Assembly (NCBI RefSeq): GCF_000018685.1
Contig: NC_010001.1
Location: forward strand, 2,620,001 to 2,684,000
Direction: 5' to 3'
Length of the DNA: 64,000 nt
Source: Lachnoclostridium phytofermentans ISDg
GTDB lineage: Bacteria; Bacillota; Clostridia; Lachnospirales; Lachnospiraceae
The notes beneath the pieces were generated by a model. The model saw only the letters and a list, made by a program, of their open reading frames with translations, made no database searches and was not told the DNA's origin. A program made the translations under genes and the position numbers. Position 1 is the first letter of the stretch. Every line of letters starts with the position of its first letter. Positions 34,068 to 41,793 of the stretch are shown here, piece by piece.

Positions 34068-35714
34068 ATGCCAAAAATAGTACTAGAAAATGTTACGAAA
34101 AGATGGGGAAAGTTTTATGCAGTAGATAATCTTAGCCTAACAATAGAAGATAATGCATTTGTTACATTACTTGGTCCTTCTGGATGCGGAAAAACAACAA
34201 CACTCCGTATGATTGCGGGTCTTGATACCCCTACAAGCGGTAAAATAACTATTGGTGGAGTTACTGTATTTGATAGTGAAATGGGAATTAATATTCCTGC
34301 GAATAAAAGACATGTAGGCTTTCTCTTCCAGAACTATGCTTTATGGCCGAACATGACCGTATATGAGAATATATGCTTTGGTCTAAAAAACATTAAAGAA
34401 GAGATGGCAACAGTAAATTATGATGTTAAGAATGCAGATAAACTTATTAAAATACTAAGTAAGCCAAAGGAAGTTATTCAAGCTATTAACGAATGTAAGG
34501 ATAAGTCCGGAGCTCTTGATACGAATAGAGCATTAATCAAATTAATTGATTTATATGAACTATCTAGTTACACTGCAAAAGAACTATTAAACTACAAGTT
34601 ACAGGAAATTTCTAATGTAGAAGAAAAAGTAAAACAAATCTGCGATAAATTAAGAACTGATATCGAAAGTGCAATTAAAAAATATAAAGATTCTAGCTGT
34701 CAACTAAATGAGAACTATGAAGTTGTAAAGATTGGTAAGGTAGTTAAGACAGTTAGAAAAATGACAAAAGAAGAGATTGATTTAGCAGTACGAAGAGTAT
34801 CAAGAATCGTAAAGATCGGTATGTTTATGGATCGATATCCTAGTGAACTTTCCGGAGGTCAGCAGCAGCGTGTTGCTATTGCACGTACCTTAGCTCCAGA
34901 ACCTTCCGTACTATTTATGGATGAGCCATTGTCAAACTTAGATGCAAAATTAAGACTTGAGATGAGATCTGAGTTACAAAGACTTCATATTGATACAGGA
35001 AGTACATTTGTCTATGTTACCCATGACCAGATGGAAGCCATGACCCTAGCAACTAAAATATGTCTGATTGAAAACGGTGTATTAAATCAATATGATAAAC
35101 CTCTTGACGTCTATAATAAACCAAATAATTTATTTGTTGCAGACTTTGTAGGCAATCCAGTTATAAATTTCATGGAAGCCAAAGGAGTGCAGTTTGATGA
35201 CGGAAGCATTGCTCTAGAAATCCTTAAAGATGTGAAAGCTACATTTACCCCTAGAGAAAAAATGGATATGGGAAGTTGGATTAAGCAGCAGGAAAAAGAA
35301 GAGGATAATAAGCTCCAATCCGAACTTGCAAAGCAAAAAGATAAGAAGAATGTTGAAAAGGGAAATAAAGATTCCCATTTCCGATATCACATCGCGAAAG
35401 TAGATGATAGTGAAATAGTCGAAGAAGAAAAGATTATCTCATACCTTGATTTTGTCATCGGTGTCCGACCGGAATTCGTAAAAATCGGTGAACACGGTTC
35501 TTTAACCGGCGAAGTCTACAGCGCAATGCCTACTGGTATGGAGACTACTGTTAAAATACGAATTGGTAATTTCTTATTTACAGGTGTTGTATTCGGTGGA
35601 GTACTGTATGAAATTGGACAGACGGTAAAACTAGACTTTGACGGAAAAGGTATTATGCTGTTTAGTCGTAAGAATGGAAAATTGATTTCACAGGGATCAT
35701 TAGATGTGGAGTAG
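34068..35714 (+). CDS. ABC importer ATPase with a large helical insertion
   Basis: The start is the ATG at 34068 after TTGGAGGAAA; 548 aa, against about 350 for normal FbpC/PotA-type ATPases. Walker A is GPSGCGKTT, the Q-loop is FLFQNYALWPN, the signature is LSGGQQQR and Walker B is VLFMDEP. Between VYENICFGLKNIKEE (about 105) and the signature (about 256) lies an extra, Lys/Glu-rich, helical segment of roughly 120 residues where relatives have about 30. A second charged insertion (about 390-445) interrupts the C-terminal TOBE-like regulatory part. All catalytic motifs are intact, so the insertions are probably tolerated additions of unknown role. Confidence 0.88.
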   Translation: MPKIVLENVTKRWGKFYAVDNLSLTIEDNAFVTLLGPSGCGKTTTLRMIAGLDTPTSGKITIGGVTVFDSEMGINIPANKRHVGFLFQNYALWPNMTVYENICFGLKNIKEEMATVNYDVKNADKLIKILSKPKEVIQAINECKDKSGALDTNRALIKLIDLYELSSYTAKELLNYKLQEISNVEEKVKQICDKLRTDIESAIKKYKDSSCQLNENYEVVKIGKVVKTVRKMTKEEIDLAVRRVSRIVKIGMFMDRYPSELSGGQQQRVAIARTLAPEPSVLFMDEPLSNLDAKLRLEMRSELQRLHIDTGSTFVYVTHDQMEAMTLATKICLIENGVLNQYDKPLDVYNKPNNLFVADFVGNPVINFMEAKGVQFDDGSIALEILKDVKATFTPREKMDMGSWIKQQEKEEDNKLQSELAKQKDKKNVEKGNKDSHFRYHIAKVDDSEIVEEEKIISYLDFVIGVRPEFVKIGEHGSLTGEVYSAMPTGMETTVKIRIGNFLFTGVVFGGVLYEIGQTVKLDFDGKGIMLFSRKNGKLISQGSLDVE

Positions 35715-35800
35715 GGATACAAAGGATTTTAGCTCTTTTGTTATAAATCAATATAGATCTTAAAAATTAGTTAATATGCGATAAGAACGTTTGGTCCATT

Positions 35801-35850
35801 AAGGTTCAGCAGTATGACACTTTCTAGTGCTATACCGCTGAACCTTTTTT
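35801..35850 (+). terminator. Terminator of the transport operon
   Basis: AAGGTTCAGC (35801-35810) pairs with GCTGAACCTT (35837-35846), with further pairing inside and a T run to 35850. Confidence 0.85.
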
Positions 35851-36453
35851 ATTGTGATTTTTGTATTTTGATTTTTGAATGGCTTCACAAAAAGTGTTTT
35901 CAAGATAGCCTAGAGGACTTTTTTTGAATCAATAGATTGCTAAGCATTCTTTCGCAAAAATGTGCAGCCATGGGCAGAATGATAAAACAGTTTTGGTAAA
36001 ATATATAACCAACACCTATTGAAAATACAAAAGAAGCTAAGATTTCTAAGATTGCATTTTTCTCTAAGCGCTCTTTTGAAATTATGTATTGAATCAATAT
36101 ACTAATGCACCATACAGATGGATATACTCATTCTGCAAGATGAATTATTTTATTCCCTTAATTTACATCATAATTATTGAGAAAAAATACAACATCAGAT
36201 AGATAGCTTTTTGTATGTATGTTCGGTAGTAGTGATTATTTATTTATAATACAAAAAAGAAATAAAACTTTCAAGTTCGAAGTGGTTTTATCAATAAATT
36301 GTAATAAACATTTATTGATGAAATAATTGTTAAAGGCAAACCATATATGATTATTTATGGTTTGCCTTTATTGCTTCTTGGTACAAAATAACCGGCTAAG
36401 TGGTTATGAATGATATAGAGGAGTATACCTGTATTATACATAATTATAGGAGC
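35851..36453. other. Non-coding stretch with one bidirectional hairpin
   Basis: I see no convincing gene in these 600 bases; the short open frames have no ribosome sites. The only clear structure is the 15-base perfect stem at 36331-36370 listed separately. The stretch ends where the duplicated GyrI-like sequence begins. Confidence 0.5.
36331..36370. terminator. Bidirectional hairpin terminator
   Basis: TAAAGGCAAACCATA (36331-36345) and its exact complement (36356-36370) enclose a 10-base loop. No intact gene lies directly before it, so it may be left over from a deleted gene. Confidence 0.65.
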
Positions 36454-36790
36454 TACCCCGAATCGTGCGGACAAAGAGACTGAATATACAATTTGTCTGA
36501 ATAAAGTGCCTGACTATATAGTTGGTGTTGAAATAACTGAAATCCAAGAGGAAGAGGCAGGATTCAAGAGTTTTACAATTCCAGCGGGAAAGTATGTCAA
36601 GGTAGAATTTAATGGAGAAAATCATCAGAATCTAGTGGATGCTAAGTTAATGACAAGACAAAAAAAAGCTAAGAAATGGGCAAAGAATGAAAAGATTAAG
36701 CTAAGTAATGAATTTACAGTGGAAGCTTTTCCAAAGCAAACGGTAGAACTGGAGCACCCTGAGATGTATTGCTTGTTTCCAATTCTATAG
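36454..36790 (+). pseudogene. Truncated copy of the GyrI-like gene at 55361
   Basis: From 36454 to about 36796 the DNA matches 55510-55852 at a constant offset of 19056 with no gaps; I count about 16 mismatches in 343 bases. Only the C-terminal two thirds of the effector-binding domain are present. The start codon and the first 50 residues are missing and no ribosome site is seen, so this is a dead partial duplicate. Confidence 0.85.
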
Positions 36791-36886
36791 ATGGAATAAT
36801 ATATGTGGCAGATGTACGAATAAAAATTTAAAAGAAATTGCAGATTATTATAGTCAATTCGCTATAAACAAGCTTTCTGCAGATAT

Positions 36887-37252
36887 TCAATGTAAATACA
36901 GATCTTTATAACGCTCTGGCAGCGGATAGTCTTTTATATGTTTAAATTTTAGTAACTTTGGACTTTCAGGGTATGTAAGCTCTATAGAAATTCTGTCTTT
37001 ACCCACCGTTATGTGTGGTCCAATAAAAGGTTTAACTTCTATATCGATGATAAAATGCGAAGTACGATTTCCATTCGGACGTTCAATTTTCAAAATTTTT
37101 ATTGATGTACTATCATAAAATGGTGTCTCACTCAAAATATTTTTATAATAGTCGGCAACTGCTGTATCAATTGTAGGAGCAAGAGCAGTAATGATAACAT
37201 CCTGATACAATATATCTTGAGATTCTTCTTCATCAATGAAATCGTCACGCAT
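36887..37252 (-). CDS. DUF3888-like protein, lacking its signal peptide
   Basis: 121 aa. The pattern YQDVIITALAPTIDTAVADY followed by beta strands (KILKIERP, IDIEVKPFIGPHITVG) resembles DUF3888, a family of small secreted Firmicute proteins. Relatives have an N-terminal signal peptide; here the frame upstream of the ATG is open for only about 13 codons. The gene may therefore have lost its 5' end at the junction with the inserted downstream block. Function unknown. Confidence 0.55.
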   Translation of the reverse strand: MRDDFIDEEESQDILYQDVIITALAPTIDTAVADYYKNILSETPFYDSTSIKILKIERPNGNRTSHFIIDIEVKPFIGPHITVGKDRISIELTYPESPKLLKFKHIKDYPLPERYKDLYLH

Positions 37253-37298
37253 TGTACCTAAGGGATTTATAAGAATTATGAAAGGTTGTGATTATGTT

Positions 37299-37796
37299 AT
37301 GAAAACAAAAAAGCAACAAGAACTAGTCGATTCATTTTTGGATGCGCTTGATAATGAACTCGGTTCGCTGTATCGAGAAATCGTAATGTGTTTATCTGGG
37401 CTTGGCTATTATCCGCGAAAGCAACGCTCCTATATTGTGTTTAAGCATGATTTGCACAATAGAGAGATGGCGAAAATGGGTATGACCTGTACAAAGGACG
37501 CTTCCCCATATTTCGAATTGCGGTTTTCGGCTTGCAAAGGATATTCAGAAAGATTCGCGGATGTTGTCAGAGCTTATATCAACAAGAATCCGAATAGATT
37601 ATTCCCGCACTGCGAGAACGGCAAATGCATTTTTCGTGCCGATGGAGAAAGGGCTCCATATTATGAAGTTGCGTTTCTTGATGGAGAAACAAAATCCTGC
37701 TGCGGTTCAAAAGCACTTGTGATACCAAATAATTTGAAATATCATCTATCTAGTGGTATATTTAAGCTACATATATTAGCAAAAATGAGAAGTTAA
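37299..37796 (+). CDS. Hypothetical protein
   Basis: About 165 aa from the ATG at 37299; ATGs at 37278 and 37236 are alternatives, and none has a convincing ribosome site. Features are an N-terminal amphipathic helix (QQELVDSFLDALDNELGSLY) and a mixed alpha/beta rest with YYPRKQRSYIVFKHDL, a Cys-containing HCENGKCIFR and CCGS. I do not recognise the family. It lies before the Y-family polymerase, and its base composition is more like that gene's than like the AT-rich backbone, suggesting joint arrival. Confidence 0.6.
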   Translation: MKTKKQQELVDSFLDALDNELGSLYREIVMCLSGLGYYPRKQRSYIVFKHDLHNREMAKMGMTCTKDASPYFELRFSACKGYSERFADVVRAYINKNPNRLFPHCENGKCIFRADGERAPYYEVAFLDGETKSCCGSKALVIPNNLKYHLSSGIFKLHILAKMRS

Positions 37797-37889
37797 GCAT
37801 TACAAAATCACTGTAAGTTTTTTTGATTCTGAGATTATAGAAGAATTTTTGAACAGATAGTTTCTGAAGGAGGCAACCGGAGAATAAAC

Positions 37890-39413
37890 ATGAAGAACAG
37901 AACCTATATTTCAATCGACTTAAAATCTTTCTACGCTTCGGTCGAGTGTATAGAACGAGGGCTGGATCCACTAACCACTAACCTAGTTGTCGCTGACGCA
38001 AGCCGCACCGAAAAAACCATTTGTCTCGCCGTCTCTCCCTCTCTCAAAGCATACGGAATTTCCGGCAGGGCGAGGTTGTTTGAAGTCGTACAGAAGGTCG
38101 AGGAAGTAAATGCGGTACGGCTACACAAAGCTCCAGGACGAGCCTTTTCTGGCGATTCCTTCATAGATACTGATTTGAAATCCTCGCCAAGTATCTCACT
38201 GAACTATATTGTTGCTCCACCAAGAATGGCATATTATATAGAGTACAGCACGCGGATTTACAATATATACTTGAAGTACATTGCGTCCGAAGATATCCAT
38301 GTCTATTCTATCGATGAAGTATTCATTGATGCCACCGATTATCTAAACACCTACAATCTTTCAGCCCGTGAGCTTGCCACGAAAATGATTCTGGATGTAC
38401 TCAAAACAACCGGTATTACAGCAACTGCGGGAATTGGCACAAACCTATACCTTAGCAAGATTGCAATGGATATTCAGGCAAAGCACATTCCTGATGATAA
38501 TAATGGTATGCGGATAGCCGAGCTAGACGAAATGAGCTACCGTCGCGCCCTGTGGTCACATCAGCCTTTAACAGACTTTTGGCGCGTTGGAAAAGGATAT
38601 ACCAAGAAACTGGAGGAACAAGGCCTCTTTACGATGGGAGATATTGCAAGATGCTCTCTTGGTAAACCTACCGATTACTACAACGAGGATTTATTATATA
38701 AGCTGTTCGGCATCAACGCTGAACTGCTGATTGACCATGCATGGGGGTGGGAGCCATGCACAATTGCCGATATTAAAGCGTATAAGCCGAGCACAAACAG
38801 TATAGGATCTGGGCAGGTGCTGCAATGCGCCTATACTTTTGACAAAACGAAGCTGATCGTGAGGGAAATGACCGATTTACTGGTACTTGATTTGGTTGAT
38901 AAAAGGCTTGTGACCGACCAGCTTGTTTTGACGGTCGGATACGATATTGAAAATATGACAAACCTGAAGATAAAGAAATCATATCACGGAGCGATTACCA
39001 CTGACCACTACGGACGTACCGTTCCGAAATCTGCGCATGGTTCGGCAAACCTTGGCAGGCAAACCTCCTCTACGAAGCTAATTCTGGATGCCGTTACAGA
39101 GCTGTTTGAACGCATCGTAGACAAAAATCTACTGGTCAGAAGAGTCAACATTACAGCGAATCATGTTATTGATGAGACAACCGTTCAAAAGACGGACAGC
39201 TTTGAGCAGCTTAATCTTTTTACAGATTACGTGACTGAAAATGTGAAAAAAGAGGATGAAGAAGCCGAGCTTGTACGAGAAAAAAGAGTGCAGAAAGCTA
39301 TGTTGGATATAAAAAAGAAATACGGCAAGAACGCCATTCTAAAGGGTATGAATCTGGAGGAAGGCGCTACCACAGTTGACCGAAATAAGCAGATTGGAGG
39401 GCACAAGGCATGA
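37890..39413 (+). CDS. Y-family (UmuC/DinB-type) translesion DNA polymerase
   Basis: 507 aa with a GGAGG ribosome site. The catalytic core shows the first Asp in YISIDLKSFYASVE, the acidic pair in YSIDEVFIDAT, and helix-hairpin-helix/little-finger regions after about 240. Length and the YolD-like partner place it with the UvrX/YqjW-type polymerases carried by phages and mobile elements of Firmicutes, rather than chromosomal DinB. Such enzymes copy past DNA lesions under SOS control. Its GC content is visibly above that of its neighbours, pointing to horizontal acquisition. Confidence 0.92.
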   Translation: MKNRTYISIDLKSFYASVECIERGLDPLTTNLVVADASRTEKTICLAVSPSLKAYGISGRARLFEVVQKVEEVNAVRLHKAPGRAFSGDSFIDTDLKSSPSISLNYIVAPPRMAYYIEYSTRIYNIYLKYIASEDIHVYSIDEVFIDATDYLNTYNLSARELATKMILDVLKTTGITATAGIGTNLYLSKIAMDIQAKHIPDDNNGMRIAELDEMSYRRALWSHQPLTDFWRVGKGYTKKLEEQGLFTMGDIARCSLGKPTDYYNEDLLYKLFGINAELLIDHAWGWEPCTIADIKAYKPSTNSIGSGQVLQCAYTFDKTKLIVREMTDLLVLDLVDKRLVTDQLVLTVGYDIENMTNLKIKKSYHGAITTDHYGRTVPKSAHGSANLGRQTSSTKLILDAVTELFERIVDKNLLVRRVNITANHVIDETTVQKTDSFEQLNLFTDYVTENVKKEDEEAELVREKRVQKAMLDIKKKYGKNAILKGMNLEEGATTVDRNKQIGGHKA

Positions 39414-39838
39414 CGAGTGCATATGACGACATTATCAATTTACCGAACCATGTCTCTGCGACACGTCCACATATGACAGCTATAGACCGCGCAGCTCAGT
39501 TTTCCCCCTTCGCCGCACTTACCGGCTATGGCGCCGCCATCAAAGAAACCGCAAGACTGACTGACGAGAGAGTAGAAATAGACGAATATATAAAGGACGC
39601 TTTGAGCGATAGGCTACAAATCATAGCCGATCGGATTAAAGAAAATCCTGAAATTGTAATTACCTACTTTCAGCCGGATGTGAAGAAGAATGGCGGTGCC
39701 TATGTTACTACTATCAGTACGGCTAAAAAGATAGACGAATATGAACGGGTTGTAGTTATGAGTGATGGCAAAACAATCCCCATTGATGAAATTATTAGCA
39801 TAGAAGGGCAGATATTCGAAACTATGTATGAAGGATGA
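39410..39838 (+). CDS. YolD-like family protein
   Basis: 142 aa; its ATG overlaps the polymerase stop (ATGA). The N-terminal segment with HVSATRPHMTAIDRAAQFSP (a variant of the usual R-P-x-M motif) and FAALTGYGAAIKETARLT is typical of YolD-like proteins. The C-terminal half is a small beta domain (VVMSDGKTIPIDEIISI). YolD-like genes are regularly paired with UvrX-type polymerases, as here, and may regulate or partner the polymerase. Confidence 0.88.
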   Translation: MTSAYDDIINLPNHVSATRPHMTAIDRAAQFSPFAALTGYGAAIKETARLTDERVEIDEYIKDALSDRLQIIADRIKENPEIVITYFQPDVKKNGGAYVTTISTAKKIDEYERVVVMSDGKTIPIDEIISIEGQIFETMYEG

Positions 39839-39884
39839 ATTACGATAAATTTGAATTTAATATAAGTAACAAAACTTTAATCTT

Positions 39885-39922
39885 TATTAACCCTTTAAAC
39901 TTAAATGTTTGAGGGGTTTTGT
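39885..39922 (+). terminator. Imperfect terminator after the YolD-like gene
   Basis: AACCCTTTAAAC pairs with GTTTGAGGGGTT around a short loop, followed by TTGTCTTT. Confidence 0.5.
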
Positions 39923-40278
39923 CTTTATTATTATAAAATTTATATTTGCTGCCCAAACGACAATTTAAAATATCAATGAATGTCGGTTAATTTATTTCAA
40001 GACGTTTATAAAACTGTAATTAGTTTTGTCTTCTATATCAATTAGGCATGTACTAAAAGATATTATCTTAGTATATAATTTGAAGTGAGAACAGAGCTTC
40101 CTATAATATTGAACAAATCACAGAATCAATCATCGGATGCTAAATGATAAGTATAGAGCGAAAAGGAAATTTTTAAAAAAATAGAAAACCAGATATTTAT
40201 TTACATTATATTACATATATAGTAGAATTATAATGGTGGGAACGGTTAGGTGCCCCTCGAGTGAGAGGGGGTGAGGCG

Positions 40279-40308
40279 ATGAATAACATTACATACCCTG
40301 AATTATGA
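40279..40308 (+). pseudogene. Second remnant of the holin-like small toxin
   Basis: The leader CCCCTCGAGTGAGAGGGG (40254-40271) and the ribosome site/start region GTGAGGCGATG match the copy at about 22130-22159. Both proteins begin MNNITY. Here the frame reads MNNITYPEL and stops at TGA (40306); the membrane helix is gone. Beyond about 40303 the sequence has nothing in common with the first copy. Confidence 0.6.
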
Positions 40309-40333
40309 ATGTAAAGTTTCGCAAATATTAAAT

Positions 40334-40927
40334 ATGGGGGATTTTATTCAAATAGGACCAAATCCAACAGAAGTTTACGATATTGTTATGAATGACAGCA
40401 GATTTGTAAATATCATGGGCAATGGAGAGTATATGTTTTTTGATAAGGAAATTAAGAAACGTTACGAAATGGAATCTGAGCATCAAGATTGGGTAATTAA
40501 CCAATTAGGAACAGAGAGAATGGAAAAATTAAAACAAGTCCCGCTTCAAAGAATTGTTGAAATAGAAGATAAAAAATTTCTTCTGGTACATGCAAGAATG
40601 AATAGTGTAATAGACTCTCCTCTTTTGTATGAGAAGAAAACTCTAGAGGAATTTATTGCAGATTATGATGTAGATGTAAACTATGTTTTGATTGGACATA
40701 CACATCTTCCTTTATATGCTGTTCATTGGAATTGTAAGCCCATACTAAATCCAGGTTCTATTGGCTGTGGTAAAGATGGTATAGCTAGATTTGCTATTAT
40801 AGAATTAGATGACGGACTTGTTAATGTTACATATAATCAACTAAAATATGATAAAGAAAAAGTAATTCGTGATTACAGGAAGAATTCTGTGCCATATGGC
40901 GAAAAATTTATCACCATGTTTTATTAG
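40334..40927 (+). CDS. Metallophosphoesterase, N-terminally truncated
   Basis: 197 aa. It is of the YfcE/MJ0936-like calcineurin-type family. Present are the second motif GDFIQIGPNPTEV, GNGEYM (in place of the usual Gly-Asn-His-Asp or similar) and the C-terminal metal-binding GHTHLP. The first motif (Asp-x-His in an initial MKI...SDIHG-type strand, about 35-40 residues) is missing. The sequence just upstream is the toxin remnant, not phosphoesterase. The protein therefore lacks two metal ligands and is probably inactive; the gene was cut by recombination. Confidence 0.75.
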   Translation: MGDFIQIGPNPTEVYDIVMNDSRFVNIMGNGEYMFFDKEIKKRYEMESEHQDWVINQLGTERMEKLKQVPLQRIVEIEDKKFLLVHARMNSVIDSPLLYEKKTLEEFIADYDVDVNYVLIGHTHLPLYAVHWNCKPILNPGSIGCGKDGIARFAIIELDDGLVNVTYNQLKYDKEKVIRDYRKNSVPYGEKFITMFY

Positions 40928-41026
40928 GTATTATTTTACTCAAATTCCAATTTGTCTAACCCTCATAAATTCCGATTGTTTTTGAATTGAGACATAATTA
41001 GGTTTCTTTAAATAATAGAGAATATG

Positions 41027-41078
41027 GGAGTGTTGCAAAATGACTAAATTTTAGTTATGGAGCAACGCTCCTTTTTTT
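41027..41078. repeat. Interspersed palindromic repeat / terminator
   Basis: GGAGTGTTGC (41027-41036) pairs with GCAACGCTCC (41062-41071), with an inner TGACTAAATTTTAGTTA stem and a T run after it. A related hairpin, with GGGGGCGTTGC and ATGGAGCAAC, occurs at about 56011-56050, so this is probably a dispersed family. Confidence 0.65.
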
Positions 41079-41333
41079 GCATAGGGTTTTATCTGCTTTT
41101 TTTAATAGTACTAAGGAGTGCAACAGTGGACCTATAACACTAGCGAAAAAATATTAAAATTAATAATGCATTGATATGTATCTATGTTGAGTACTTATAG
41201 ACATTAGACTTTATGGTTTTAATGTCTATTTTTATTTATTCTTTAATATATAAAGTGCATTAAATACTACATTATAGCATAGATATAATTATATATATAA
41301 TTTAAATTATCTTTGATTAAACTTGATTATATA

Positions 41334-41362
41334 TTGACTTTATAGATACTCGTCTATATACT
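41334..41362 (+). promoter_or_regulatory. Promoter-operator of the arsenic operon
   Basis: TTGACT (41334-41339) and TATACT (41357-41362) are 17 bases apart. TATAGA (41341-41346) and TCTATA (41353-41358) form an inverted repeat lying in the spacer and touching the -10 box, as expected for ArsR repression. Confidence 0.75.
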
Positions 41363-41397
41363 ATATATAGAACACCATCTATATAGGAGGTAACACT

Positions 41398-41727
41398 ATG
41401 AATAATTACGAAGAAAACAGTAAGTTAATGAAGGCAATTGCAGACCCAAACCGTTTGAAAATACTTGATATCTTATCTTGCGGTGAATTATGCGCTTGTG
41501 ATATTCAAAAGTACTTTGATTTTTCACAACCTACATTATCACACCATATGAAATCCTTAATGGATTGTGGATTAGTAGTAGGTCGTAAAGAAGGTACTTG
41601 GATGAGGTACAAAATTGATTTACAAAGAGCGAATGAGATGATGTACTTTTTAATGGGCATTATTACTCCAAAAAAAGGGTGTATCTGCGAGAAGTGCGGT
41701 CATGAATCTTGTGAATGTAACAACTAA
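41398..41727 (+). CDS. arsR: ArsR arsenic-responsive repressor
   Basis: 109 aa. The winged helix has the As(III)-binding Cys-x-Cys of helix 3 (Cys32 and Cys34 in ELCACDI) plus Cys28. The Cys-rich tail (CICEKCGHESCECNN) is unusual and may add a metal site. It starts after AGGAGG and is the first gene of the ars operon, with a visible promoter-operator. As(III) binding would release the operator. Confidence 0.93.
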   Translation: MNNYEENSKLMKAIADPNRLKILDILSCGELCACDIQKYFDFSQPTLSHHMKSLMDCGLVVGRKEGTWMRYKIDLQRANEMMYFLMGIITPKKGCICEKCGHESCECNN

Positions 41728-41793
41728 TCAAAGATGTTAAGGTGAAACTCATAAATCAACCGCTATAAATAAAAGAGAAAAGAGGTATTTGAA

